Assembly (NCBI GenBank): GCA_002049455.2
Contig: KV918815.1
Span: forward strand, 124,001-188,000
Direction: 5' to 3'
Source of the DNA: Porphyra umbilicalis
Lineage: Eukaryota; Rhodophyta; Bangiophyceae; Bangiales; Bangiaceae
DNA length: 64,000 bases
Shown here piece after piece: positions 1-10,859 of this stretch. Both the position numbers and the translations under genes were made by a program. How positions within the stretch are numbered: position 1 is the stretch's first letter; each line of letters starts with the position of its first letter. Below the pieces are notes generated by a model, which worked only from the letters and a program-made list of their open reading frames with translations, did no database searches and was not told where the DNA came from.

Positions 1-387
1 AATATGCCTCGGTGGCGCCCGAGGTTCATAAGGTCGGGCGTCGAGCACGCGGTGCAGATTGCACCTGTCGCACAAGCGCAGCTCGAAGAGGCTAAAGTGC
101 ATGACGCTCGAGCTCCTGGTGGGGACGATGCCGTTGATGAGCGGAATCCTGTTGATGGCGGCGACGAGATTGTGGACGTGGCGGGAGGCGGAGGCGACGA
201 CACTAACATGGAAGAAGATGAGGCGGCTCACGTCGCAGGTGACGGGGAGAGGGACATTGGATTGGATGAAGATATGGCAGACGTGGGCAGTAGCGGTGAG
301 GTCGGGTCGGACGTTGTGCGTGGGTCGAGTGCGGGGAGTGTCGCTGCTGACGACGACACGGTCAGTGGCGGCAGCTCTGAGGGCTAA
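1..387 (+). CDS. Acidic low-complexity protein, probably the 3' part of a gene entering from the left
   Basis: The frame is open from the window edge to a TAA at 385-387, with an ATG at 4. The 127 residues seen are strongly acidic and Gly/Ser/Asp-rich in the second half (Gly-Gly-Asp and Glu/Asp runs), with no recognisable domain. The same frame stays open after the stop to about 615 and still reads as acidic and Gly/Pro-rich. The stop may therefore be a recent mutation, or an intron may join this part to the gene that follows at 617. No function can be assigned. Confidence 0.35.
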   Translation, partial: NMPRWRPRFIRSGVEHAVQIAPVAQAQLEEAKVHDARAPGGDDAVDERNPVDGGDEIVDVAGGGGDDTNMEEDEAAHVAGDGERDIGLDEDMADVGSSGEVGSDVVRGSSAGSVAADDDTVSGGSSEG

Positions 388-616
388 GACTACTTCGGCG
401 AGGGCGTGCTTGATGAACTAGACGTGGCGGGGCGCATGGGGGGGGAGGTGGTGCTGCCACCTGAAGGACATCCCCCCGGTGGAGGCCAACCGCCCGACGG
501 GGTTGCTGACGCTGACGCCACAGGACGTCGCAATCTTCCAAACGCGTTTGACAGTTTTGCTGAGTTCTTCGCTTTCTTCTTTCTGCGTGGGCAAAAGGGT
601 GTTTCGATTGTATGAG

Positions 617-1558
617 ATGGATGTGCACCCTTTTTCACCTCGACCGCCATCCCTCAGTTATTTACGTAACACAATCATGCCTCGGGTGCGACAGAGGTGG
701 GGTCTTCCATTGCGCTCAGTTACGGCCGAGGACGACGCGGGGGTGCCCGTCGCTGATCTGTGGGTCATCACACCTCGTGACCATGTCACCCGGGACTTTC
801 TATTCCGCGAGACATTTGATCTGTTCCACGAGTTGGACACGCGCTCGGGAGAGGAGCGTGACCTGCATCCAGAGTACGTGGACTCTCGCTTTTTTCAAGA
901 CCGCCCCTCAGTGTTGCGCTCGTGCTCAGCCGCATCTGGGTTTTCATTGACAGGGAGAGACCTCTTTGTGGGTGACCGGGTTGACGTGTCACTCTTCGAT
1001 GGGGGTTGCCTCCACCAGCTGGAGATAATCGATGCCTTCTTTGCAGGGTACGAGTACGGCGTGGACCCACGACCTGCTATCCATGCGGGGGACTTTGTGG
1101 TGGCGCTCTCTTCTGGTGGTACTCCGACTGGCCTGCTGGTTTCCCGTTTTTGGCGAGCGCATGAACATGGCAGCCTGCTTTTCTGGCACACTCCTCTTTT
1201 GGGAGGGTTTGAGGTAGACAATATCCATCCGAGTGCGTATGCGGGATTGTGTACGGGAGTCAACGGGGGTGTGGAAGGTGGGGCGTTACCTGTCGGCTGC
1301 GCGTTGCGTACCTCCAGTGCCGGGAGTACGGATGCATTCACTGTGTCTCTCGCATTCTTTTCGGATGACTTTTGCTCTCGGCATGGATCCTCCACGGGCG
1401 GGGTGTATATGTCCTACATGACGTGGCCATATGCATCCCGCGTCAGTCGGGGCGCCACCCGTACGATATCTCTGTCGGCGCCTGGTGTGAACTCAGACCA
1501 TAGCTTGGACTGCGGTGCCGTCAACCCCTGGCTGTTTAAGCTTTCTAAAGTAGTGTAA
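617..1558 (+). CDS. Hypothetical protein, 313 aa
   Basis: The frame is open from about 422, but the first ATG is at 617 (GAGATGG context), which I take as the start. An upstream GTG at 479 would add 46 low-complexity residues. The protein is globular in composition: mixed hydrophobic and charged residues, little low complexity, many aromatic residues (FFAGYEYG, FWRAHEH, YMTWPYA). It has scattered Cys and His but no zinc-finger spacing, no signal peptide and no clear membrane segment. I do not recognise the family. It lies 230 bases after an acidic ORF on the same strand and is followed by a convergent gene at 2480-4264. The left end may be one multi-gene unit, possibly a mobile element, but no transposase motif or terminal repeat was found to support that. 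Confidence 0.55.
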   Translation: MDVHPFSPRPPSLSYLRNTIMPRVRQRWGLPLRSVTAEDDAGVPVADLWVITPRDHVTRDFLFRETFDLFHELDTRSGEERDLHPEYVDSRFFQDRPSVLRSCSAASGFSLTGRDLFVGDRVDVSLFDGGCLHQLEIIDAFFAGYEYGVDPRPAIHAGDFVVALSSGGTPTGLLVSRFWRAHEHGSLLFWHTPLLGGFEVDNIHPSAYAGLCTGVNGGVEGGALPVGCALRTSSAGSTDAFTVSLAFFSDDFCSRHGSSTGGVYMSYMTWPYASRVSRGATRTISLSAPGVNSDHSLDCGAVNPWLFKLSKVV

Positions 1559-2479
1559 ACCTCGCATAGTAAGTTGTATACTGCTCTCATGGATTTGCGA
1601 ACCATACACAGTAGCGACGTGCCTGCTGGGAGCGTTGCCAGCCTCCTCGTACCTCCATGGCTTTGCTCAGTTCACATAGGTAACTCAGGGTCGTGCTCTG
1701 AATCCACCAGGGCACCTCTTTGAACGGTTCTTCGGCGGTGGTACCTTTCTCGTTGAGTCATCGAGAGCGGATGCCTGTAGAGTCTCTATGCCGGTGTGGG
1801 GCCGACTCGATACGCCACCGCCTCCCCCCCGCCTCCACGCCCCGCGCCATTGGCACATCGGATCCCGCTCGGAGCGTACATCTCAGGCCGCTTCATATTT
1901 TCTTCACCCGGAGCGATGCTCCATCCGCCGAGCAGTACGGCGGATGCTGCCGACCTCCGCCATTCGCCAGTCGCTGACTTCGCAATGCTCTCCTTGCTCG
2001 CGTCCCTCGGCGACGAAAAGATGAAAATGGTCACCGCCACCGTCGTCAGAGTTGGTGTCGCGGGAGGCCTCCTCTGCGCCTGCGCCCACACCAGGATGAT
2101 GATTGTACCCCTCCCTCCTGCACAATGTGACCGTGGCGTGGTGCCAGCGCCTTGCTGATGGGAAAGGGAACCCTCCACCGCTCGTCCTCCTTGACTGGCT
2201 GGCGAGCTCAAGAGGTAGCGGCCAAACGACGGAGATAACGGGTTTCACTTTATCGGCCAGAGGATTCTTCATTGCACCTGCATCGCATCAGGAAAGGACG
2301 TCTGAGATGGAGAAAAAAAGCAGCGCAGCCACAAGAAAGGACCCGTCTAGGCACCGGCTCACATGAAAGAGACAGGCCCAGGCAACAAAAGAACAGACAC
2401 CAGCGTCCCGCTTCTCTATTACAAAGTATACACAGAGTAATGTGCACCGCTCATTTATCTGTCAAATTCCAGTCCACAA
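1559..2479. other. Intergenic, no gene seen
   Basis: This is the space between two convergent genes. Short open frames occur on both strands, but none looks coding. Nothing else was identified. Confidence 0.4.
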
Positions 2480-4264
2480 TTATTCTCCGTCGCTCTCTGC
2501 CGGGACAGGCCCCAAGCCAGCCTCTTCTTCGTCCTCCGAATCGGCCGCGGCTATTGCGTCCGCCGCCAACTGCGCCACCGCGGCGGCCTCGATCACGTTG
2601 ATGGCCGATTGGTCGAGCGTCTTAATGACCTTGCTCATCCTGGACATTAGCCCCAATGACGGAAACAACAGCCACCATTGGCAATGGCTGTTCTTGTCGA
2701 CCAGCGTCAAGCTCCTCAACCCGTCCTCGGTTGTCCAGCGCCAGCGCTCCTCAACCACCATCTTGCGGAAGGACACCGCCACATGAAAAGTCACGGAGGG
2801 GCGGTGCTTGGCCTTCTTGTCGTCGGACAGGGCCATCAGCCACTGCTCAGCAATATCGTACAGGCATGCGTCGCGCAGCACCTGCTGCTGCCCCAGCTCC
2901 CCCGCCCCGCCTGGTAGGTCCCCGCCGGCAGCTTTCACAGGCCCGACCCCGTTGCCACCACCACCGCCGATGTGTACTGGTCCAGCCCCACTCCCACCAC
3001 CACCGCCGGCTTGCCCAGCAACACCAACAGCAGCGGCCACTTCGTCGACGTCGTGGGCGCCCAAAGCAGCCGCCCTCGCCATGGTTTTAAGGGCTGGGGG
3101 GAACGACGGCGGAGCCGACGTGGTGCCCGAGTACGTCGCCAGCCGGCTCGCTTCGACAGCAAAGTAGGGTGAGCCCGCGCCGGCACGTTTGTCGGGGCGC
3201 GGCTCGTTGGGCTCCTTGGCCCGGATGTACACCAGAGGGGACGGGCAGAGCACGAAGAAGCCCACTTCCCGAAAGGCCACTTTTCTGCTCAGGAACCGGC
3301 CCTGGTTCATAAAGGTCGCCACGTGGGAGACGATAACGTCTCCGCCGCGGCATGGACTCGAGGCCCTGAAGTCCACAAGGCCGGCAAATACCGGCGCCGG
3401 CTCGGTCTGGGCCAGCTCTTTGGCGACGAGCGCGTCGGCGACCATGTGGACAACCACTTTGCCCCACTTGACGCAGTGCGACTTGTTGCCCTGCCGCTTG
3501 GACATGGCGGGCGTGAAGGCCGTCAAGACGTCCTCTTGCGTGTCCGCAGTGCGCGCCATCATGGAGATTGCGATATTGATGGAGCGGTTGACCTGGGGCT
3601 GCATCTTCTCAACCGTGAGCGACGCTTCCACGGCCGTGGCGATGGCTCTGAAGGACTTCTCGGCCCACGGCGTGTCGGGAGGCACTGCCTGGGCCGGGGG
3701 CGGTGCTGCAGCGGCCGCATTCGCATACACAGCCGCCGCCCGTACCTCTAGTGGCCCACCAGGGGCGCAAAGTACGGCATTGTTGGCGGCAATTGCGGTG
3801 TTGACGACGGCGAGCATCGCGGACGACATCTCGTTGGCCACAGAGGCGGCGATCTGGCGCACGACTACTGTCGACACACCAATGGATTCGCCGCCCTCCA
3901 GGCGCTGGCCACCACCAAGGGGCCCGGCGACACCCCAAGGCGGGGCTGCGGCTACGACGGGGGGTACAGGTAGGGCGGAGGGGGCCAAAACCGGGGCGGC
4001 ACCTGGTAGACCACACGGCAGAGTGCCGTCCACTGCGGCACCAACAGCACCGGCCCCGTCCGCCCCAGTCGCTCGCCGCCTCAGTGCATGGCGCTCCGAA
4101 GATGTCAGCTGCGCCGTGTGTCCCGCGTGGCGGGTGCCCTCCACGTCGTCACGGCCGCCAGAGGCACTTCCCCTCGCCGTTGCGTCCTGCTCCGCCGCCG
4201 CGGTGATCCGGCGCTTGCGACCTCCCGCTCGACCGACTGTAGTAGAGCCGAATGGGGGTGCCAT
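2480..4264 (-). CDS. Hypothetical protein, 594 aa, Ala/Gly-rich linkers
   Basis: I take the ATG at 4264 as the start (reading Met-Ala-Pro-Pro-Phe-Gly). The frame stays open a further 48 bases upstream, but only to a GTG. A basic stretch near the N-terminus (GRAGGRKRR) could be a nuclear signal. An Ala/Pro-rich linker follows. The middle (about residues 190-380) is a globular region of normal composition, including RSINIAISMMARTADTQEDV, a VKWGKVVVHMVADALVAKEL helix and VGFFVLCPSPLVYIRAKEP. A Gly-rich linker comes next, then a second globular part (about 480-570, with CLYDIAEQWLMALSDDKKAK and RWRWTTEDGLRSLTLVD). The tail is acidic (SEDEEEAG). The family was not recognised. It is convergent with the gene at 617 and divergent from the gene at 5369. 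Confidence 0.6.
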   Translation of the reverse strand: MAPPFGSTTVGRAGGRKRRITAAAEQDATARGSASGGRDDVEGTRHAGHTAQLTSSERHALRRRATGADGAGAVGAAVDGTLPCGLPGAAPVLAPSALPVPPVVAAAPPWGVAGPLGGGQRLEGGESIGVSTVVVRQIAASVANEMSSAMLAVVNTAIAANNAVLCAPGGPLEVRAAAVYANAAAAAPPPAQAVPPDTPWAEKSFRAIATAVEASLTVEKMQPQVNRSINIAISMMARTADTQEDVLTAFTPAMSKRQGNKSHCVKWGKVVVHMVADALVAKELAQTEPAPVFAGLVDFRASSPCRGGDVIVSHVATFMNQGRFLSRKVAFREVGFFVLCPSPLVYIRAKEPNEPRPDKRAGAGSPYFAVEASRLATYSGTTSAPPSFPPALKTMARAAALGAHDVDEVAAAVGVAGQAGGGGGSGAGPVHIGGGGGNGVGPVKAAGGDLPGGAGELGQQQVLRDACLYDIAEQWLMALSDDKKAKHRPSVTFHVAVSFRKMVVEERWRWTTEDGLRSLTLVDKNSHCQWWLLFPSLGLMSRMSKVIKTLDQSAINVIEAAAVAQLAADAIAAADSEDEEEAGLGPVPAESDGE

Positions 4265-5368
4265 GTCGCCGAAGCTAGTGACAGAGTCAGGAAACGTCAA
4301 CGGGACGCGCACGCACGCGATGGGGCGGCGAGGAAGCGGATGGATTGGGAGGGGTGCTCAAAACAGTGAGGGAGCGGGGGGTAGCGAAGGTGCAGGCGGG
4401 GGGGCAGCGGTAGTGGAAACGGCAAGCGGGCCGACCGGCTGTCTCTACCGGACAGAAACCTTTAGCTAAGCACCACCAACAGTCGCTGGCCGCGTGCGCA
4501 GGCCAACGCTTCCCGCCCGCGCGCGTGACGCGCCGCGTGTGGCGGCCCCCGCCTCCGCCTGCTGGGACTGGCCTGGAACCTGTCCTCCGCGAGCCAGCAC
4601 GCGGCAGCCAGAATTGTTCCGCACAGCGGCACGGCTTTCCGCGCGGTCAAACTGGGTGTGTCGTCCGGTCCAGCCAATGTCAAGTCAGCGCGCGCACAGC
4701 GGAGGTGATTGCGTGTGCCCACGCCCTGGGGGAGAGGCGTGCGGAAGCACCGTCTGTGGGAACCGTGCGGGCAAGCAGCGCGTGCTTCTGTCAGCTCGTA
4801 CGCAACCACCCGCGCGTTTCGCCCCACGGCGCCACGCTGTCACGCACGCCTGAGGCTGTGACGGTGCGTAGCCACGACTGCTGACTGATGGGTCCGATAT
4901 CAAGTCCAGCACTTTTCTTTACAGAATTCTTGGGCGCTGCGGCACCAGAGGTCCTTGCGGCGGCAGCAACTGCGGGAGCCAGGGCCTCTCTGACAATTCG
5001 GCGCTTCTGCCGCTGCGTGCTGCAGTCTCTGCGTTCGCTGCCCTGGGCTGGCTGCCTTCTGCCCCTCCCCCCTCGTCTGCTGCCTTTTCCCTGGCTGTCT
5101 GCATCGCTTTCTGTTTGGCCCGCGCTCTCTGCATTTTTTGTGACCTGTGTCGTCCTCGACGTCACGCCGACCACCCCCTCCTAGATTCGAGCTTGACCTG
5201 TTTTTTCGGCTGCTCGCTGCCCCACGGCTTTCCCCGTAGTCCCCTCTCCCCCCCCCTCCTGACCGCACCGAAGGCCGGGCGCCCTCGCAGCCGGCAGCTG
5301 ACCGCTCCACCTGCAGCTGGAGAGGACAACGGCAGCCCCGCCTGCTTGGTGGACTCGACAATACGGCC
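4265..5368. promoter_or_regulatory. Divergent intergenic region between two hypothetical genes
   Basis: About 1.1 kb separate the oppositely oriented genes starting at 4264 (minus) and 5369 (plus), so both promoters should lie here. It is GC-rich with pyrimidine tracts between 5160 and 5260. No TATA box or other named motif could be assigned. Open frames here look like by-products of base composition. Confidence 0.35.
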
Positions 5369-6289
5369 ATGGCGTCGCGGCCTACCGGGAGAGCTGCTGC
5401 TGGTGCTGATCTTCATGGTGGTGACGGAGCGGATGCCAACCTCGCAGACCAAGTTGAGCAGCTAGAGCTGGTTAAGACACGGGTCGAAGCCGCTGGCGCG
5501 ATTGTGCGATCGGTGATGCGCGCGTGCTCGCAGCTGTGCATCTTTTGGCGGGAGCTCGTGGCCCAAGGCCCCATGCCCTCCAGGTTGCGGGTCCTTGCTG
5601 CTGTGTTTGGCTACGATGAGCTGAGCCAGGGCCGAGCTGCTCAAGCTACACTTCGCGATAAGGTGCTGCAGCGGCTGCACGCGCGTCCGCCGACGTTTTC
5701 CTCCCGCAACTGCCGTGCCTACCGCGCCATCCGGGCCGAGGTTGAGTGGACGCGTGGGGCTTTTGATCAGCTCGTCGCGCTGACCAACATTACGGTCGAC
5801 GAAGACCTCGCCTCTCGCTCCCGGCGGGTCTTGTTCTCCGTTTTTTTTGATAATGCGAGCTCCGCCTTGGCTGTTTGTGGTGTCTCTGCTAGCCTGCGTT
5901 CGTCATTCCTCTCTCGTAGTTTCAAGCGTCGTAGCAGTGAGCTGGTGACGCGCTTCCTGGTCGAGCACTACGAGTGCCCCTCCGGTCTTGTGTTCTATGT
6001 GCTAGACCGCCACCCTCAGCGGCGCAAGGTGTTGGTCGCCGTCCGCGCCAACGAGGACTATGACCTCGCCGGCCTGAGGCCGAGATACCCGCTGGAGCGG
6101 TTGTTCGTTGACAAGTCGACTCTGCCTGGCTTACCTGTTCGATTTGAGGCTTTGCTTTCGTGGCGCGACTCAGCCACGAGCTCACGGAGTGAGGTGGATC
6201 CGCTGCTGGTATCTGGAAAGCTTTCTTTTTGCGTTCCCATATCTGTTGTTGAGGGTGCTGGACGTGACGTCGCCGCTTTGGTTTCGTAA
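5369..6289 (+). CDS. Hypothetical protein, 306 aa
   Basis: The ATG sits in a strong GCCATGG context. Residues 1-30 are low-complexity. From about residue 30 there is a helical, globular sequence (EQLELVKTRVEAAGAIVRSVM, then LRVLAAVFGYDELSQ), followed by a basic Ser/Arg-rich middle (SSFLSRSFKRRSSELV) and a C-terminal half of beta-type composition (GLVFYVLDRHPQRRKVLVAVR). No signal peptide, membrane segment or catalytic motif is apparent. The TAA is followed by an A/T-rich stretch that could hold a polyadenylation signal. The family was not recognised. Its neighbours to the left are also unrecognised. Confidence 0.6.
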   Translation: MASRPTGRAAAGADLHGGDGADANLADQVEQLELVKTRVEAAGAIVRSVMRACSQLCIFWRELVAQGPMPSRLRVLAAVFGYDELSQGRAAQATLRDKVLQRLHARPPTFSSRNCRAYRAIRAEVEWTRGAFDQLVALTNITVDEDLASRSRRVLFSVFFDNASSALAVCGVSASLRSSFLSRSFKRRSSELVTRFLVEHYECPSGLVFYVLDRHPQRRKVLVAVRANEDYDLAGLRPRYPLERLFVDKSTLPGLPVRFEALLSWRDSATSSRSEVDPLLVSGKLSFCVPISVVEGAGRDVAALVS

Positions 6290-8704
6290 AAACATTTTTT
6301 GTGCAACTGGCCAATGCCGAGCTTTACCTCACCATCACACCTGGCTACAACCAACTGAAAGACAACCGGCGTCCCCACTTGCGCCACCAGGGTGCCAGTC
6401 GAGCACCTCCGCACACGTTCCCTACCCCACCGCCGCCACATCGTCACCAACCCGTTTCGCACGGAGGGGTCACCCCCTCCCTCGCATTACCCCTTCACCG
6501 GCACCCCCTCCACCGTTGCAACCTGCTTTGGCGACAACGCTCTGGCGTCGACACCATCGGAGCCGTCTCCCAGCTGCCAGGCCCCTTCCACCGGGGTGTG
6601 CACTACACATGGCGCCGCGTCGAATTCCGACGCTCTCGCCGAGAGACAACAAACTGGAAGGGCTTTTTTCAGGCGACCGAGGCCGGCACGAGCGTGCCTC
6701 CAGGCCGCACCGAGCCGCGGCCGCCGAGGGTAGGCGTGGCAGGACTTCAAACCAGCTGCACCGACCATGCTGTATGATGGGTGCGAGGCGAGGCAGTGGC
6801 GTACTGCGGCCGCACCCGGGCGGCAGGGGGGCGGTGCCGGCCGTGGGGGCCAGTCGTCGGCATTGTCGCAATTGGGAGGCAGGTCGCAGCTCCAGATGGA
6901 GCGATGCTGCCTTTGTCGACAGAGCGACGACGCCCGCCACCCCCATGATTCCCCCCTCCACGTGAAGGCACATCAACGCCGCCGCTGCCACGTCCAGGTC
7001 GACGGGTAAGGTGAGGAGCCATGGTATGCTTCCTGCCAGCGCCAGCACCCCCCCCCCCCACTGGCTGCTCTCTCCAACGCGATTGGAAGGAGGAAAATTG
7101 TGCGCCCGCGCCGTCTGGGTGAGCATCGCACCCACCACAGCCGACAGCCGCCCGGCCGCCGCGCACACAACCGACCGCAGCCTCGCACACCCGCCGCCGC
7201 TGCGAGCACGACACCCCCCCCCCACAAACGATGGGGACCGTTCCGTGAACCGCCGGGCGAGCGACCAGTCCCGGAAGTTAACCCTGAATGAAACATTGGG
7301 AGAAGGGAAGGCGGAGGTAGCAAGGTTTTTGCAGGGCGGACGCGGTTGTCGCACGTTGCCGGCTCGGCCGACTCGACCATCGACACAGCCCATCCCGAAA
7401 TTCCGAACGACGAGCTTCCGCGGCCGTCGCGTGGCAGGCACCACGTGTAGCTGGAAGACGTGCAAGCAGGTAAGGAGAGCGAGGGCGGATGCCACCGGGG
7501 TCGCGGCGCAGCGCAGCGACCGAGTTGACGCGGGGGGGGGACTCAGAGAGATCCCTTAACAGAGCTGTCATTAAGAGTACTTGGGGAGGGCGCCAGGTGG
7601 TTGGGGGGCACCAGGGGGAGGGCGAGACGCTGGGGTTGGACGCGAGGGCGCCAGAGGTGTGCCGCCGGAAAAGCGCCGGCAGCGATAAGGGAAACTGGTC
7701 GCGAGGAGGCCCAGCGTCAGGTCGCGCAAGTGTGTCGAGGGACGGGTGAAGTACTTGAGTGCGGTCGACAGAATTCCCGCTTCTTTTTTAACGGTTTGAA
7801 TGGTCTGGTGGCCGCTTCCAGCCGGGCACTCAGCTCTTTTGAATGGGCGCCTGTCACTCGACTCTCGACAAACAGCACTGTCGACTAGACCGGCGCCGCC
7901 AGCCCGTGGGGTTGCCCAAGTCTTGACACCACTGGGGGGGGTGTTGATGGCTCTGCACAGCGAGCCGCACCATTGACTTTGTGAGTCCACGTGGGAGAGA
8001 CACTGCCCTCTGCGGACACCAATGGTGAGTTCTCCCCAAGCCCGCGGGGACTGTGGCGCGTCAGCAGTGGGGTGCATCAGACATGGGCGGGCTTGGTTGC
8101 GTCGCGGATGGCTATGTTGCTGGTACTGACCTGTCTGTCGTTTTCTGTGTTGATATCATGTTGCCAATGGCTGCGTGTCGAGCACTAAATGGACCTTCTT
8201 CCTTCCACACAGGCTTGAGCAGAACGTGACACCTGTGTGTCCTCGGACCGGCGCAGATAACAAGCGCTCAAGGTGGTGGGGTGGCGGAAGCAAGACATGG
8301 GCCTGAGAGAGAAGGCATACAAGCAGCAATTGTATGGCGCCGTCTGCTGGCATGCTGGCCATTCCAAGAAGTGTGACTGGTTTTTGGTCATCCCTGGCCA
8401 CGGAGTGGGTGTGCCCGTCGTTTTTTTTCCTCGGTCTATCACTGATGTCAGTGCACTTGGTGGTGGACCGTTTGTTGTATGTTTTGGTTGCGTGATCGAT
8501 TACTCGCCTCTGACACTGTGTACCCCCTTCTCCACCTCACATGCAGGACGTGCACCCGCCAGATGAAAGCAGGATACGTCCACAACACAGATGCATGAGA
8601 GCTGTCCCATAGGGCCGAGAGGAGCATGGCGGTCACCTGCTTGGGGAACACCTCCAGTTCATTAGCAAAGGGTCTTGGAGAAAAGGTCTGATGAGATGTG
8701 TTTA
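6290..8704. other. Long intergenic stretch, no gene supported
   Basis: Both strands carry open frames of up to about 340 codons, but their composition is that of random GC-rich DNA (Arg/Pro/Gly runs) and none has a coherent domain. Runs of C at 7050-7060 and G at 7525-7540 are the only notable tracts. From about 7,750 the GC content falls and no frame is convincing. Confidence 0.4.
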
Positions 8705-8878
8705 GAGCAAACCTAGCAATGATGGATTAACAAAACGTGTCTCTTTTATTGGTGCAACATGTCTATATTCGCTTATTGGTCCACGATCCACGCTCTCGTC
8801 AATGTAACGGTGACCTAAGGAACGAGATTCACCACAATGAATTTAGATAACTACATCTCGGTCCGATAGTCCGGGTGA

Positions 8879-9272
8879 TAGGGCTGTTAAAGCGGACAGG
8901 ACAATTGCGACGGTCGCGGACACGGACTGTCCGAGACGGTCAGTTTCGTCCGGTTCGTCTCATTGGGTGCATCTGAGATCCGCAACAGTCGTCCTTTGCC
9001 GTTTGATTGGTCCCTTACCCGCCCTCAGCCGTTGCTGTCAGCTTCGCGGACGATTTTTGTAATGGCTTGTGATCCGGGACTGAGCTGCTCTGTCAGCCAA
9101 CCCCTCCCACGGGCGTGCCGAGCGCTACGTAACGTGACGCCCGGAGGGTGGCCTACTGTTTCAGTATTACGGACAGTCCGGAATTGTCCGAATGGGAAAC
9201 GGACAGCCGTGAGGCCATAAAGACATTCTGGACAGTCTTTTTTTGTCCGTAATGTCCGATATAACAGCACTA
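8879..9272. mobile_element. hAT-type MITE, 394 bp, with 8-bp target duplication
   Basis: It is inserted in the Harbinger derivative. The target CCGGGTGA is present on both sides (8871-8878 and 9273-9280). The empty site is seen in the related element at 44,230-44,245, where the same sequence runs without interruption. The ends are TAGGGCTGTTAAAGCGGAC and, in reverse complement, TAGTGCTGTTATATCGGAC: a 19-bp imperfect inverted repeat starting TAG.G as in many hAT elements. Repeated GTCCG/CGGAC motifs near both ends look like transposase-binding subterminal repeats. There is no coding capacity. Confidence 0.88.
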
Positions 9273-10220
9273 CCGGGTGACACAATAGAGGGCGCATGTT
9301 CTATTCGAAGACAAAATACGGCACGCCCTCCCTATTCTGGAGAAGGACTATCCTGGACGTCCGCTCATTGGCTAGACGTCGAAATGACATGGGTCGAACA
9401 CGTGTCCCACGACGACCAAACTCGTTGACCAACGACCGCGAACCGATCGCGGGCCACTCCGACGAGGCCCGACATCCGGATCGCCGATTCCATCCTGTCT
9501 GAGGGGGGCGCCGGTGCAACTGCATCTACGACGTCTCTCAGAGCCCTACAAAACCGACTGGGTAGCGTAAACCGCTGTAGCAGAGACGCTGTGCTTCTCA
9601 AGACCAGAGGGGGCGACCCTCAGCTTGTCTCGTGCAAAGTTGCAGGTAGATCGCACAATGTACGCGAGAGTAGTAGACGGGTCAACATGGAAGAAAAAAC
9701 GGCCTCCACGGCAGTTTCCAGCCATGAAGTGCCCAGCCTTCTGCCAGCCCTCACCACCCGTGCAACACGTTTGGATGCACACAATCCCGTCCGTGATTCT
9801 TACATGTGTGATTGGCTGACAGGTCGTCATGGCCCTGCACGGTGGCAGCCTGTGGAGCTGCCATGTACCACTCAATCGGCTTTTACGACGACGATCTCCT
9901 ACTTTTTGCCATACTTGTCCTTCGTGTCTGCTTTGAGTCAGTCGATCGCTGCCTTTCGTCGGCCTTTCGAACGCAATCTGCAGCGGATCTCGTGGATCAC
10001 GCGTCGCGGGAGGCTCCGAGATTCTCTGGACTCTTTACTCCAAGGGATGGGCCACGAACCGCCCACCCACAAAGAGGACTATCGATGGAAAAGTAGCCCT
10101 GTCAGGAGTAACTCTATTGCGCATATCGCCCATTTTAGGAGCCTACAATAGGCGGCCTGTGAGGGGGCGCCACGTCGCAAGCCCAATTGAGATTTTAAGG
10201 ATAGTCCTTTGACATTGCTA

Positions 10221-10848
10221 TGGTGCGTGTCCCAAAAATGAGACATCGCGGTTTTTTCTTTTTTTCTCGGCCCACTGGCCTTCTGCAACGGTCCGATAAT
10301 GTAATGGGACCCACTCGGTCCCACTGTGCTTCCAGAACAGCCCCTGACAGTGTTAGCAGAGGCGGCACATCCTGACGTGTCATGGGGGAAAGTGTCATTC
10401 CTTGTAACTTCGACAGGTGACAATCACGCGGCCCAATCAAATGCACAGATACTAGAGCAGGCATGTGCTGACAATTTGTGCACGAAGAAAAGGGCAGCAC
10501 CTTACCAATAAAAACGTGAAAAAGACCCCCATGTAGCCCCCTGTGAGGAAAACACGATTTGGGACAGCCCTCATCGAAGCTCCAGTTAGCACATGAGCTT
10601 TGGCGTTGCAAACCTTTAACCCCAAGAACCTGAAAAAGACTGGCTCCAAGATCGGGGCTATCTGAGAGGTCCACAGAACAGGGCCCACAGGCGGGTATTA
10701 AGGAGTTGTCAGCCAAGCACGCGTCGGGAGAGGCTCTTTCCATGGAGGCCAGTCGAGAATTTTCTCGTACCCCACGCCGCCTGCGCCCGTGCAGTGATGT
10801 GTCAGTCCTTCGGAAAACGCGCATGTCTCATTTTTGGGACACGCACCA
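10221..10848. mobile_element. Tc1/mariner-type MITE, 628 bp, TA target
   Basis: A 26-bp perfect terminal inverted repeat (starting TGGTGCGTGTCCCAAAAATG) is flanked on both sides by TA (10219-10220 and 10849-10850). The insertion interrupts the right terminal repeat of the Harbinger derivative: joining CATTGCTA to GGTTTGCTC restores that repeat exactly. It is therefore younger than its host element. The interior has a 209-codon open frame on the minus strand with no transposase motifs, which I regard as chance. Confidence 0.87.
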
Positions 10849-10859
10849 TAGGTTTGCTC

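Larger units (their letters stand above)
8705..10859. mobile_element. Non-autonomous PIF/Harbinger deletion derivative with two nested MITEs
   Basis: The left end begins GAGCAAACCTAGCAATG. The right end, once a later insertion is ignored, is its exact reverse complement: a 17-bp perfect terminal inverted repeat. The flanking triplets are TTA (8702-8704) and TTG (10860-10862), a likely 3-bp target duplication with one change. The outer parts match the two ends of the 11,960-bp element at 44,069-56,028: about 400 bases on the left and several hundred on the right, for example around 9,870-10,210 against 55,660-56,010. The coding middle is missing. Without the nested insertions the copy would be about 1.12 kb. 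It encodes nothing itself and would depend on the transposase of the full-length family. Confidence 0.85.

Noticed and set aside
10195-10824. 209-codon minus-strand frame as a gene
   Set aside because: It lies almost wholly inside a non-autonomous TA-type MITE and has no transposase motif.
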